Source of the DNA: Microthrixaceae bacterium
Lineage (GTDB): Bacteria > Actinomycetota > Acidimicrobiia > Acidimicrobiales > Microtrichaceae
Direction of reading: 5' to 3'
DNA length: 64,000 bases
NCBI GenBank assembly: GCA_023957995.1
Contig: JAMLGK010000015.1
Location: forward strand, 1 to 64,000
The position numbers were made by a program, and so were the translations under genes. The notes beneath the pieces were generated by a model. The model saw only the letters and a list, made by a program, of their open reading frames with translations. It searched no databases and was not told the origin of the DNA. Positions 44,315-52,837 of this stretch are shown here, piece after piece. Every line of letters starts with the position of its first letter. Within the stretch, counting starts at the first letter, position 1.

Positions 44315-44354
44315 GCCGGCCCGAGGGCCGGCAGACGTTGCCGGTTGCGGCAAC
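44315..44354 (+). terminator. Two adjacent stem-loops after nitroreductase gene
   Basis: GCCGGCCC pairs with GGGCCGGC at 44315-44332, and GTTGCCG with CGGCAAC around GTTG at 44337-44354. They begin 6 bp after the nitroreductase stop. No T-run follows, as is common in high-GC Actinobacteria. Confidence 0.5.
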
Positions 44355-44385
44355 GGTTCGGGATCGGCCTGTCGCACCCCTTCCG

Positions 44386-44391
44386 TAGGGT
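44386..44391 (+). promoter_or_regulatory. Leaderless -10 element of the DUF222 gene
   Basis: TAGGGT is followed by 7 nt (TGTATGC) and the ATG at 44399. Confidence 0.45.
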
Positions 44392-44398
44392 TGTATGC

Positions 44399-45802
44399 AT
44401 GTTCTTGGGAGAGGGCAGTGATGAAATGGGTTCTGACGGTGCGCTCGAGGTGTTGAGCGAGGCCGCTGGCGAATGTGACCCGGTCGCGTTCACCGAGAAG
44501 TTGTCGGGACTGCTGGGTGAGCTGGCGCTGGATTCACTCGAGGGCCAGCATCTGATGGATGCGACCCTGGCGTTGGAGGGTTTGCAGCGCTGTCTGGATG
44601 CCCACAAGACCGCAGTGATCGGGCGGCTCGACACCAACGACACGACCTATCGCGAGGTCGGGCTCGCCACGAAGACCTGGAAGGCCAACCGCTGCCACGT
44701 TCCACCCGGCTCGGTCGCACGTGAACTCATGGTCGCCAGGACCTTGACCCGCTTCGCGGGCTTCGCTGGCGCGCTGGCCGCAGGGCAGATCTCAGTCGAA
44801 CACGTCGTTGCGCTGGCCAACGCCTCCAACCCACGCGTGATCGACGCTCTCGTGGAGATCCAGGACTCGCTCGTCGAGTTCGCGTCACACAACCGGTTCA
44901 CGCACTACGTCGCCCACCTCCGCAGCATCGTCGCCCTGCTGGACGAGGACGGCCCCGAGCCAGACCACCGGGACCACAACACCGCCCGGATGGCGGCCGA
45001 CGGCACCGCCAACCTGCACCTCGTGATGGACCTGACCGGTGCAGACGCCGTCACCGCCCAGCGGATCATCAACAGCGAGACCGACCGCCAGCACCGCGAC
45101 GCCGTGCGCGAGAACGAACTCGCCGGCATTCCCATCCCCGAAGCACCACTTCTGCGCGCACGTGCGATCACCGAACTCCTCAGCCGCGGCGCCAAGGCCA
45201 ACCCCGCCAGCCCCAGACCAGCGGTCGAAGCAGTCATCACGCTCAACACCGACTCCGGGGGCCGACCAACACATGTCCACTCGGTCGACGGCGAAGCGAT
45301 CGGCCCCACCACCGCTGCGGTCCTGTTGTGCGACGCCCACCTGCAACCCGTCGTGGTCGACTCCAGCGGCAACCCGCTGAACCTCGGCCGGACCACCCGG
45401 TTGTTCTCATCCGGACAACGACGCGCTCTTGCAGCTCGCGACGGTGGCTGCATCTTCCCCGGATGCGACCAACCCCCGGCACGCTGCGCGGCACATCACC
45501 TCCACCAGTGGATCCTCGGCGGTCGAACCGACTGCGACAACGGCGCCCTTCTCTGCAGACGACACCACGGCCTGGTCCACGGCTCCAACCCATGGACCAT
45601 CGAGATCATCGATCTCGACAAGCTCGACGCCGAACTGCGAGCCGAGCACCACGACCGCGCCGCAAACGCCGGGCTCGAACCGACCGACCGCGTTCGGATC
45701 TGGCACGGACCGAACGGCCAGACCCTCCTCGCCCAGACCTCCACCGACCACCACGGCCCCACATCGGTACAACCGCACACCCGACGACACGCTGCGGCCT
45801 GA
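44399..45802 (+). CDS. DUF222 and HNH-endonuclease domain protein (13E12 type)
   Basis: A 467-aa protein of the actinobacterial DUF222/13E12 repeat family. The N-terminal two-thirds is helical DUF222 ('QHLMDATLALEGLQRCLDAHKTAVIGRLD' near 50). The HNH nuclease domain starts at C351 ('CIFPGCDQPPARC'), with 'AAHHLHQWILGGRTDCDNG' and 'LLCRRHHGLVH' giving the zinc cysteines and catalytic histidines. Such genes multiply in actinobacterial genomes, but their biological role is unclear. ATG 44399 fits a leaderless start; ATG 44426 with GAGAGGG upstream is the alternative. Confidence 0.93.
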   Translation: MFLGEGSDEMGSDGALEVLSEAAGECDPVAFTEKLSGLLGELALDSLEGQHLMDATLALEGLQRCLDAHKTAVIGRLDTNDTTYREVGLATKTWKANRCHVPPGSVARELMVARTLTRFAGFAGALAAGQISVEHVVALANASNPRVIDALVEIQDSLVEFASHNRFTHYVAHLRSIVALLDEDGPEPDHRDHNTARMAADGTANLHLVMDLTGADAVTAQRIINSETDRQHRDAVRENELAGIPIPEAPLLRARAITELLSRGAKANPASPRPAVEAVITLNTDSGGRPTHVHSVDGEAIGPTTAAVLLCDAHLQPVVVDSSGNPLNLGRTTRLFSSGQRRALAARDGGCIFPGCDQPPARCAAHHLHQWILGGRTDCDNGALLCRRHHGLVHGSNPWTIEIIDLDKLDAELRAEHHDRAANAGLEPTDRVRIWHGPNGQTLLAQTSTDHHGPTSVQPHTRRHAAA

Positions 45803-45839
45803 CGCAGGCACCCCGCGGGGACCGACCACTACGTCACGG

Positions 45840-46592
45840 TCAGCTCGCCACGAGCAACCCACGCTCGCGGGTCAAGGTCCGGTAGCCCCAGTAGAGAACG
45901 AGCCATGGCATCGCCAGCCACAGACCGTTGAGCAACCAGAACTTGATCCAGAAGTCCGCGAAGCTGCTCGTATCGACGTTCGGGTATCCGTCGAGCACCT
46001 CGCTGCCGAAGTAGAGCGTGGTGGAATAGATGTGCACAACAGCGGTCGACATGAGCAACAGCACCGACAGCGCTGAACGGCCCTTGGAGCGCCACCAGAT
46101 CACGAGGCCCGTGGCACCCACCAGACCGTTCAGGACCGACAGGAACTCCTGGGTGACCAACGTGGCACCGGCGGTGGCGTAGCGGGCGTCACCTCCGTCT
46201 ATGTACATCCACCAGGGATACGCCCAGGCCTGGTCGGGCGACGCCCCTATCTGCTCGTGGAACAGCAGCCAGATCAGTTCCCAACTGAGATGGGTCGCAT
46301 AGGTGATGCCGAACCAGATGAAGCACATCGACTGGATGCGGGCGAAGCGCGAGCGCCCCGTGGGTCCGATCGGCCACCAGGGCGTCGTGAGGATCGCGAC
46401 CAGCAGCCCGAAGAACACCAGGGCGACCGTGTCGGCAGTGCTGGCCCTGTCCGCATCGGCACCGAAGACCGCCACCGCCCCTGCTGGCAGGGTCAGCGCG
46501 AACAACACCACGAGCACGACCTGCACGCCGCGCAGGAGACGCGGGCTGTGCACGGTCACGCCGTTCGCCTGCTTCTGAACCGGTTCAGTCAT
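45840..46592 (-). CDS. EXPERA/EBP-like multi-pass membrane protein
   Basis: A 250-aa integral membrane protein with about six helices. The part 'ATHLSWELIWLLFHEQ', 'WWMYIDGGDARYATAGATLVTQEF' (about 124-147) and 'FWIKFWLLNGLWLAMPWLVL' follows the pattern of emopamil-binding proteins (sterol delta8-delta7 isomerases), in which W-x-x-Y-x-x-x-D-x-R-Y is the hallmark. The assignment is by motif only. Its ATG overlaps the stop of the upstream YceI-cytochrome-monooxygenase gene by 8 bp, so the two proteins are made together. This points to a membrane isoprenoid or sterol substrate (inference). Confidence 0.65.
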   Translation of the reverse strand: MTEPVQKQANGVTVHSPRLLRGVQVVLVVLFALTLPAGAVAVFGADADRASTADTVALVFFGLLVAILTTPWWPIGPTGRSRFARIQSMCFIWFGITYATHLSWELIWLLFHEQIGASPDQAWAYPWWMYIDGGDARYATAGATLVTQEFLSVLNGLVGATGLVIWWRSKGRSALSVLLLMSTAVVHIYSTTLYFGSEVLDGYPNVDTSSFADFWIKFWLLNGLWLAMPWLVLYWGYRTLTRERGLLVAS

Positions 46593-48705
46593 TCGGCGCG
46601 CGGTCGGGAATCACGGTCACCGGCGAGAAGCACATCTCGTCGACGGTTCCGTCGCTCCAGGTCACGTACCGGGGTTCCTCGTCGGTCATGAGCGCCCGAT
46701 CCCAGACACATTCCACGCGGATCGTGTCGCCGCGCTCGATGCGGATCTCCTCGACGGGTTCGTACAGCAGCTGCCAGTCGAAGTTCCAGCGCGGGATGTC
46801 GACGATGACCACCTCGTCGGGTGTGTCCGGGTTGAGCGTCATGCGGTAGGAGGAACCGAGTTCGTGCATGTGTGGAAGCACCGAGAACAGGGTTCCGTCG
46901 AGCCGCGCCTGGTGATCGCACTCGCTCGAGAACAGCGTGCCGTCGAGGTCGTCGTAGTCATCGACGGTCCCGCCGCAGCCCCGCACGAACACGTCGGGCA
47001 GGAACCTGGCGAGCGTGCCGTACTTGGCCTCGATGTCATCCAGAACCGCGTCCCGATCGCACAGGGGGCCGCTCTCCTCGGGGGTGCAGGGCCCTTCGGC
47101 GGGGTTGATGAACACCCTCGTGTCGAGGTTCCGCAGTGGGGTGCCGGCATCCTCGAACGCCGACACCGCCTCGGGCGAGAAGGTGTCGAGAACTATCGCC
47201 GAACGATCCGGTAGTTCCTCGTGGTCGTAGTGGTAGTGGATCTGGTTGACGATGAACGAACCCGGCTCGAGGTAGATACCCGTGCCCTCGGGCAGCGTGG
47301 TGGGCTGTCGGCCCGGCGTCCAGCCCCCGAGCCCGGTGCTCTTCACTCCGCCCATGGCGCCCACCTGTCCGAAGCAGGTGAAGCCCGAACCCTCGTCTGC
47401 GGCGTCGAGCTCCTCTATCGCCGCTCTGCTCTCGGGCGCGATGGCGGTGATGATCGAGTGGTGCACCACCTCGGTCTCGTCGGGTTCGAAGCTGAAGCCA
47501 TGGATCCAGGTGCCGTCACCCTCGGGATCCGGCACCTCGGAGATCACGCAGCGGTAGTCATCGGGCCGATCCAGGGAGCCGGTGTAGGACTCCGCCGGCA
47601 TCGTGACGATGTCTTCCTCGATCGGGTCGTAGGTGAGCGTGTCGGCCTCGATGGGAGTGTCCGCCGGAACGTCGAGGCCACCACCCGCGCTGGCCCATTC
47701 GGCGATCGTGTCGACCTCGTCGTCGTCGATCGAGAAGTCGTGTTTCATGGTGAGCCCGACGTCGGATGCGGGCCACGGCGGCATGTAACCGGCGCCGGTG
47801 ACCAGAGCGATCTCATCGGCGATCTCGGCGACATCGCCTGCTGTGGCCAACTCCACGGTGTGGGCACCCGCGCCGTCGTCCACATGGCACGAAGCGCACC
47901 TCGCCTCGATGATCGGCTGCACCGACTCCGCGAACTCGCCTTCGGGGATGTCGGACTCCGGGAGCAGGAGCACGGCTCCGCTCGGGGCCGGTTCGTCGAT
48001 CTCGGTCCTCTCCGCGACCAGGTCCAGGGTCAACTCGACCTCGTCGCCCGTTCTCACGAGGCCCACGAGGTTGATGGGACCGATGCCGTAGTCGGACATG
48101 AGCACCGTGCCAGTCATGTTGGCGGTGAGCAGGTCCTCGGTGAGCGTGGCGGTCCCCTCGAAGGTGACCGGAGCGGTGACCTCCTTGACGGTCAGGTCAC
48201 CGGATATCTGCAGGTCGGCGGTCGTGTCGCCGTCGAGTGAATCCGGAAGACCTTCGATCGCGTCCGCCTCGAAGGTGGCCATCGGGTACTCACTGGAGTC
48301 GAGGAAGTCGCCGCGGATCCGTTTGTCGCGCAGAGCGGAGTCGGATTCGAACAACTCCACGTTGATGACGATCTGGCCCAGCCGGCTGAGCGAGGGATCA
48401 TCGACGTTCACTGCTATGTCCCCGGCGACCCCCGGCGTGGTGCCCTGCGCCGCCTGCGACTTCCCGGCCAGTGTCTCCTCGACGGAGTAGGTGACCGAGG
48501 ACTCGGCATTGCTCGAGACCCGGTAGAGACGCTCGGAGTTCCCATCGAGGTCATCGAGAGCAGGCGCCACCGCACCGACGGTGTTGACTCCCCCATCCTC
48601 GAGCAGCCAGGTCCACTGGTCCCTGGTCGCCCATGCGGTCGCCACAGCCGCGACCGCGATCACGATCACCAGCGGTGATTTCAGGAACTTGGCGACACGA
48701 CTCAT
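46585..48705 (-). CDS. YceI / c-type cytochrome / copper type II monooxygenase fusion
   Basis: A 706-aa exported or membrane-anchored three-part protein. An N-terminal helix ('PLVIVIAVAAVATAWA', 11-26) anchors it. Residues 60-235 are a YceI-like barrel ('VINVELFESDSALRDKRIRG', 'EYPMATFEADAIEGL'). Residues 255-345 are a c-type cytochrome with CASCH at 270-274 and a likely distal Met308 ('GAGYMPPWP'). Residues 380-700 resemble peptidylglycine-hydroxylating-type copper monooxygenases: 'VVHHSI' (415-416), 'QIHYHYDHE' (490-492) and 'LPHMHELGSSYRM'. The ATG at 48705 follows a G-run and starts the anchor helix. It is translationally coupled to the EBP-like gene. Confidence 0.85.
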   Translation of the reverse strand: MSRVAKFLKSPLVIVIAVAAVATAWATRDQWTWLLEDGGVNTVGAVAPALDDLDGNSERLYRVSSNAESSVTYSVEETLAGKSQAAQGTTPGVAGDIAVNVDDPSLSRLGQIVINVELFESDSALRDKRIRGDFLDSSEYPMATFEADAIEGLPDSLDGDTTADLQISGDLTVKEVTAPVTFEGTATLTEDLLTANMTGTVLMSDYGIGPINLVGLVRTGDEVELTLDLVAERTEIDEPAPSGAVLLLPESDIPEGEFAESVQPIIEARCASCHVDDGAGAHTVELATAGDVAEIADEIALVTGAGYMPPWPASDVGLTMKHDFSIDDDEVDTIAEWASAGGGLDVPADTPIEADTLTYDPIEEDIVTMPAESYTGSLDRPDDYRCVISEVPDPEGDGTWIHGFSFEPDETEVVHHSIITAIAPESRAAIEELDAADEGSGFTCFGQVGAMGGVKSTGLGGWTPGRQPTTLPEGTGIYLEPGSFIVNQIHYHYDHEELPDRSAIVLDTFSPEAVSAFEDAGTPLRNLDTRVFINPAEGPCTPEESGPLCDRDAVLDDIEAKYGTLARFLPDVFVRGCGGTVDDYDDLDGTLFSSECDHQARLDGTLFSVLPHMHELGSSYRMTLNPDTPDEVVIVDIPRWNFDWQLLYEPVEEIRIERGDTIRVECVWDRALMTDEEPRYVTWSDGTVDEMCFSPVTVIPDRAPND

Positions 48706-48805
48706 CTGGCCCCCCGGCCGCTCGACGATCCCCCACATGGTGGCACACGATGCCCGCCCGTCCCCCGCCTGCAGGGGTTCGTGCGACCCGAACCGACCGA
48801 GCACC

Positions 48806-48811
48806 TAGATT
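48806..48811 (+). promoter_or_regulatory. Leaderless -10 element of Ddn-SnoaL fusion
   Basis: TAGATT is followed by 7 nt (TCCCGGC) and the GTG at 48819; no ribosome site is present. Confidence 0.5.
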
Positions 48812-48818
48812 TCCCGGC

Positions 48819-49802
48819 GTGTCCTTCATCGACCTCTCGCACAAGCCGACCGGCCTCCTCAAGCTCCTGCTCAAGGCCCCCACCTGGCTGTTCCGGGCCC
48901 ATCTCGGCTTCGTGTTCGGCAAGCGGTTCGTGATGATCGAACACAAGGGGCGCCGAAGCGGCAGGCTCTACCGCACCGTCGTCGAAGTGGCGGGCCGGAT
49001 CGACGGCGAGTTGATCTGCACATCCGGAACCGGTCCGCGAGCGGATTGGTACCGCAACATCGTCGAGGGTGGGCTAGTGGCCGTTTGGTTGGGGGCGCGA
49101 CGCCACCAGGCACAGGTGCGATTCCTCACTCCGGAGGAGTCGTCATCGGTGATGGCCGACTACGAGTCCGCCCACCCCGGTACCGCACAGAACCTCTACG
49201 ACGTGATGGGGGTCTCCTACGACGGCACCGACGCTGACCGGGAGCGGATGATGACCGAGATACCGATGGTGGGCTTCACCCTCGACGGAGCGGCTTCCAC
49301 GTCCACCGACAGCGCCCGGCTGGCCGAGACCGTGGAGTACGTGGCGATCCGCCGACTCCAGAACGCCTATGCCGACATCGTGACCCGACAGGCCTGGACC
49401 GAGCTCGCGGACGTGATGCACCCCGACTGCGAGCTCGCTCTCGACCTGGGCGACCGGTCGATGACCATCGAGGGCCCCGACGCGATCGGAGCGTTCATCG
49501 GCACCCAGCTGGAGCAGTTCTCGTTCTTCGAGTTCGTGATCCTCAACACCGTGATCGACGTGGGACCCACAGGGTCAACCGCCACCGCACGCATGTACAT
49601 GCAGGAGCTGCGTCAGAACGTCTCCGACGGTCGGCGCACGAATGCCTTCGGCGTCTATCACGACAAGATGGTCCGCAACGCCGAGGGAGACTGGCGCTTC
49701 CTCACCCGTCGGTACGGCTCCTACTCCCGCACCGACGCGGCCGGACCGGAGAACGAACAGGTCGTGTTCGACCTCCCCGTCATAGCCCTCGATTCGATCT
49801 GA
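48819..49802 (+). CDS. Ddn-like deazaflavin reductase fused to SnoaL-like domain
   Basis: A 327-aa two-domain protein. Residues 1-150 match the Ddn/DUF385 split barrel ('VMIEHKGRRSGRLYRTVVEV', 'GTGPRADWYRNIVEGG', 'SVMADYESAHPG'), expected to use F420H2. Residues 180-327 are a SnoaL_4-type NTF2 fold ('VAIRRLQNAYADIVTRQAWTEL', 'DCELALDLGDRSMTIEGPDA', 'GVYHDKMVRNAEGDWRFLTRR'). Both domain types occur separately elsewhere in this window. The GTG start follows a leaderless -10 element. Fusion suggests reduction and pocket binding of the same substrate. Confidence 0.85.
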   Translation: MSFIDLSHKPTGLLKLLLKAPTWLFRAHLGFVFGKRFVMIEHKGRRSGRLYRTVVEVAGRIDGELICTSGTGPRADWYRNIVEGGLVAVWLGARRHQAQVRFLTPEESSSVMADYESAHPGTAQNLYDVMGVSYDGTDADRERMMTEIPMVGFTLDGAASTSTDSARLAETVEYVAIRRLQNAYADIVTRQAWTELADVMHPDCELALDLGDRSMTIEGPDAIGAFIGTQLEQFSFFEFVILNTVIDVGPTGSTATARMYMQELRQNVSDGRRTNAFGVYHDKMVRNAEGDWRFLTRRYGSYSRTDAAGPENEQVVFDLPVIALDSI

Positions 49803-49816
49803 GCACTGGAGCCGAC

Positions 49817-50932
49817 GTGCCCGCACCCATCCGGGAACTGCTGCGTTCACCGACCGGCATGCGATGCCTGCTGGGTGTGGGATTGCTGGGGATCCTCGGC
49901 ACCGGAGCTGCATGCAGCGACACCGATCCGGAACCGCCGACCACCGAACCCGTCCCCGCCACGACCGAGGCGGTGTCGGCAGCCGCTGATCCGGTGCCCT
50001 CTACGGGATGCGAGGGTCTGGCATCCGGATCGAACGGACCCGGATCGAACGGACCCGGATCGACCGAGATCGTGGAGCAGGAACGCTTCGTGGAGATCGA
50101 TGGCGACTCTCGTCGCTACCTGGTCACCGCACCCGGGGACACGGGTGACGAGCCACTACCGGTGGTGTTCGACTTCCACGGCCTCATGGAGGGCGCCGAC
50201 ATCCACTCCCGGATGACCGAGTACTCGGCTCTCGCGCTCGAGGAGGGGTTCATCGTGGTTTTCCCGGAGGGTTCCGGTGATCCGTTGCACTGGAACGTGT
50301 CCTCGACCGGGCCGAACGCCGATCTGGAGCTGTTCGACGCAGTCCTCGCCGGGCTCGAGGATGCGGCATGCGTTGATACGGCCCGCGTCTACGCCACCGG
50401 GTTGTCCAACGGTGCGATGTTCACCTCGCTGCTCATCTGCGAACGCTCCGAGGTACTCGCCGCCGCGGTGCCGGTCGCCGGACTGCTCGACCCGGAGCCG
50501 TGCACCGCCTCGCGCTCGGTGCCGGTGCGCACCTACCACGGGACCGCGGATCCGATCCTGTTGTTCAACGGCGGGATCGACGCCGGAGCCATTCCCGGGC
50601 TGGACGCGGATTCCTCGGAACCCGTGACGACAACCGAGATCCAACTCGATGGACAGGGCTACCCCGAAGCGGTCCGAGCCGTTGCGCAGCGCAACGGCTG
50701 TGCCCCCGACCCGACCGACCAAGCGGTGACCGACGAGGTGATCCTGCGGCGCTACGACTGCCCGGATGGAGCCGACGTCGAGTTCTGGATCATCGAGGGA
50801 GGCGGTCACTCGTGGCCCTCCAGCGAGTTCAGCGTGGCGATCGGGGAGGTCGTCGGACCGACCACGTTCGACGTGGACGCCACCCGCGAGGGCTGGGAGT
50901 TCATGTCCGGGTACTCGATCCCTCAGGATTGA
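49817..50932 (+). CDS. PHB-depolymerase/LpqC-like esterase lipoprotein
   Basis: A 371-aa exported esterase. A hydrophobic 'CLLGVGLLGILGTG' and lipobox Cys33 ('GTGAACSD') make it a lipoprotein; a Thr/Pro-rich linker follows. The alpha/beta-hydrolase triad is S197 ('ATGLSNGAMF'), D245 ('YHGTADPIL') and H331 ('GGGHSWP'), with 'PVVFDFHGLMEGADIHSRM' providing the oxyanion loop. It resembles polyhydroxybutyrate depolymerases and feruloyl esterases. The GTG start at 49817 follows GGAG, 14 bp after the previous stop, so it is probably in the same operon. The linker contains a 15-bp tandem repeat. Confidence 0.92.
   Translation: MPAPIRELLRSPTGMRCLLGVGLLGILGTGAACSDTDPEPPTTEPVPATTEAVSAAADPVPSTGCEGLASGSNGPGSNGPGSTEIVEQERFVEIDGDSRRYLVTAPGDTGDEPLPVVFDFHGLMEGADIHSRMTEYSALALEEGFIVVFPEGSGDPLHWNVSSTGPNADLELFDAVLAGLEDAACVDTARVYATGLSNGAMFTSLLICERSEVLAAAVPVAGLLDPEPCTASRSVPVRTYHGTADPILLFNGGIDAGAIPGLDADSSEPVTTTEIQLDGQGYPEAVRAVAQRNGCAPDPTDQAVTDEVILRRYDCPDGADVEFWIIEGGGHSWPSSEFSVAIGEVVGPTTFDVDATREGWEFMSGYSIPQD
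50025..50065. repeat. 15-bp tandem repeat in esterase linker
   Basis: CCGGATCGAACGGAC occurs at 50025 and 50040 with a partial third copy at 50055. It encodes repeats of GSNGP between the lipobox region and the catalytic domain. Confidence 0.9.
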
Positions 50933-50948
50933 ACACCCCACCGGGGCC

Positions 50949-50954
50949 TAGGTT
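50949..50954 (+). promoter_or_regulatory. Leaderless -10 element of methyltransferase gene
   Basis: TAGGTT is followed by 7 nt (CTCCACC) and the ATG at 50962; no Shine-Dalgarno sequence is seen. Confidence 0.5.
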
Positions 50955-50961
50955 CTCCACC

Positions 50962-51828
50962 ATGGCTGACCCACTGCGCAGGGACGACTGGGCATCCAAG
51001 GCCCACGGTTGGGTGCGCAACCAGCGCGTGTTCGACCATGCCTTCACCCCGTTCACCGACGCCCTCCTGGCAGCGGCCCGGATCGGAACCGGGATGCGGG
51101 TGCTCGACGTCGGCTGCGGAGCCGGCACCCTGCTGCAGGCGGCACTCGATGCAGGCGCTGAAGCGGTTGGGGTCGACATCGCCGAGGCGATGGTCGCCGC
51201 AGCCCGCGAGCGCGCACCGAGGGCATCGGTCCATCGGGGCGACGCCCAGACGGCCGACCTGCTGGCACTCGACGGCGGGACACCCTTCGACCGGGTGATC
51301 TCGCGGTTCGGGGTCATGTTCTTCTCGGATCCCGCCACGGCGTTCGCCAATCTGCGCGCAGCATGTGCCGCGGGTGGTGAGCTGGCATTCGTTTCCTGGC
51401 GCGAGGGTGAGACCGACCTGTTCACCTACGGCCTGGAGCCCCTTCGCGCCGAACTCGCCGACCCACCGGGGCCACCGGCGGACGACACCGCCGGGCCGAT
51501 GGGTCTCGCCACGCAGGGCCACGTCGGGTCGGTTCTCCGCGATGCCGGCTGGGTCGACGTGGAGGTCGTGCCCCTCGTGGGCACCTGTGATTTCGGTCTG
51601 GACGGCAGCGACGGGGTCGACGAACGACTGTCGGTGGCCCTGGCCGGGACCGTCGGGATCGCAGTGCGCGAGGAGCTGTTCCCCATCGTGGGCCAGCAGG
51701 CCTGGGACGCCCTGTGCGAGAAGGCGCGCAGCGACATGCGCCGACGCATGGTTCGCGGATCGGTGTGCTTCGACAGTCGCGCCTGGCTCGTCACCGCTCG
51801 GAACCCACCTGGTACCTCCCGCGGGTGA
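50962..51828 (+). CDS. Class I SAM-dependent methyltransferase
   Basis: A 288-aa Rossmann-fold methyltransferase. Motif I is 'MRVLDVGCGAGTLLQAAL' (45-62), the acidic end of strand 2 is in 'EAVGVDIAEAMVAAARERAP', and 'DRVISRFGVMFFSDPATAFANL' is the UbiE/Methyltransf_11-type motif. The C-terminal part is a cap over the substrate site. A small hydrophobic or quinone-like acceptor is possible. ATG 50962 fits both the family start and a leaderless -10 element; the longer open frame is antisense/overlapping noise. Confidence 0.92.
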   Translation: MADPLRRDDWASKAHGWVRNQRVFDHAFTPFTDALLAAARIGTGMRVLDVGCGAGTLLQAALDAGAEAVGVDIAEAMVAAARERAPRASVHRGDAQTADLLALDGGTPFDRVISRFGVMFFSDPATAFANLRAACAAGGELAFVSWREGETDLFTYGLEPLRAELADPPGPPADDTAGPMGLATQGHVGSVLRDAGWVDVEVVPLVGTCDFGLDGSDGVDERLSVALAGTVGIAVREELFPIVGQQAWDALCEKARSDMRRRMVRGSVCFDSRAWLVTARNPPGTSRG

Positions 51829-51837
51829 GCCGCCGGG

Positions 51838-51861
51838 TGGACGACCAGATGGACGACCAGA
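51838..51861. repeat. 12-bp tandem duplication
   Basis: TGGACGACCAGA occurs twice in a row in the noncoding gap after the methyltransferase gene. Confidence 0.85.
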
Positions 51862-51981
51862 CGGAACGGCCCGGTGAGGGACCGGGCGGAACGCGACGCG
51901 CGTTGGTCGTGGCATCCGTACGCCACGATGCCGGCGAGCCGATCGTCGGGATCGAGGGTCTGGTCCGCCGGATCTGCTGAA

Positions 51982-52007
51982 TCGGGGTGGGGATTTCCCC
52001 ACCCCGA
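51982..52007. promoter_or_regulatory. 26-bp perfect hairpin upstream of ABC transporter operon
   Basis: TCGGGGTGGGGA (51982-51993) and TCCCCACCCCGA (51996-52007) form 12-bp perfect arms around TT. It lies 154 bp after the methyltransferase stop and 54 bp before the ATP-binding protein start. No T-run follows. It could be an operator for the response regulator encoded in the operon, a 5'-UTR structure, or a terminator. Confidence 0.6.
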
Positions 52008-52060
52008 ATACACCTGTGCGCTCCATTCCGGACCCGGTGCCGAGAGCAGACGATCAGGAC

Positions 52061-52837
52061 ATGCAACCAACCGTCCTGCCACCAACTGTCCTGCCACCAA
52101 CCGGCCTGCCACCAGCCGGCCCGGCACGCGAGATGCATGCCCGGGAGTCGGCGCGATCGCTGATCCGCCTTCGTGGTCTCACACGTGTCTGGGGAAGGGG
52201 CGAGTCCGCACAGAAGGCGCTCGCCGACGTCGACCTGGATATCGCTGCCGGAGAGCTCGTAGCCGTGGTCGGTCCGTCCGGTTCGGGCAAGTCGACCCTC
52301 GGTGCCCTGATAGCGGGTCTCGACCGACCCGACGCGGGGTCGGTCGTGGTGTGCGGCTCACGTCTGGATCGGATGCCCGCCGATGACCTGGCGGTCTGGC
52401 GTTCCGACAACGTGGGGATCGTCTTCCAGAACTTCAACCTCATAGCGACCCTCACCGCACTCGAGAACGTGCTGCTGGCCCTTCGTTTCGGTCGACGCAC
52501 CCCGAAACGCAGCGAAGCCGCACGCGCGGCTCTCGCAGCGGTCGGCCTGGAGGCCAAGGCCCACCGCCTGCCGTCACAGCTCTCCGGCGGTGAACAGCAG
52601 CGGGTGGGCATCGCACGGGCGATGGTCCACCGACCGGCCCTCGTCGTCGCCGATGAACCCACTGGGAGCCTCGACACCGCAGCGGGCCGGCACGTGTTCG
52701 AGCTGATCCAGCGACTTCGCAACGGCGGCACCACCGTGGTGTTCATCACCCACGATCTGGCGTTGGCATCGCTGGCGGACCGCACCGTCCACATGCGCGA
52801 CGGGCGGATCGACCCGGCGAACGCGGGCTCGCGATGA
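52061..52837 (+). CDS. ABC transporter ATP-binding protein (MacB/LolD type)
   Basis: A 258-aa ATPase. Walker A 'VVGPSGSGKSTLGALIAG', Q-loop 'VFQNFNLIATLTALENV', signature 'LSGGEQQRVGIARAM', Walker B 'LVVADEPTGSLD' and the switch His in 'VFITHDLALA' are complete, with the MacB/LolD-like short form. A low-complexity N-terminal stretch of repeated 'VLPPT' comes from a 15-bp tandem repeat. The start is uncertain: ATG 52061 has AGGA upstream; GTG 52016 and a later ATG are alternatives. The permease gene overlaps its stop (ATGA), so both subunits are co-translated. Confidence 0.93.
   Translation: MQPTVLPPTVLPPTGLPPAGPAREMHARESARSLIRLRGLTRVWGRGESAQKALADVDLDIAAGELVAVVGPSGSGKSTLGALIAGLDRPDAGSVVVCGSRLDRMPADDLAVWRSDNVGIVFQNFNLIATLTALENVLLALRFGRRTPKRSEAARAALAAVGLEAKAHRLPSQLSGGEQQRVGIARAMVHRPALVVADEPTGSLDTAAGRHVFELIQRLRNGGTTVVFITHDLALASLADRTVHMRDGRIDPANAGSR
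52066..52121. repeat. 15-bp tandem repeat at ATP-binding protein N-terminus
   Basis: ACCAACCGTCCTGCC and variants occur at 52066, 52081 and 52096 with a partial fourth copy. It encodes the PTVLP-type repeat before the ATPase domain. Confidence 0.9.
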
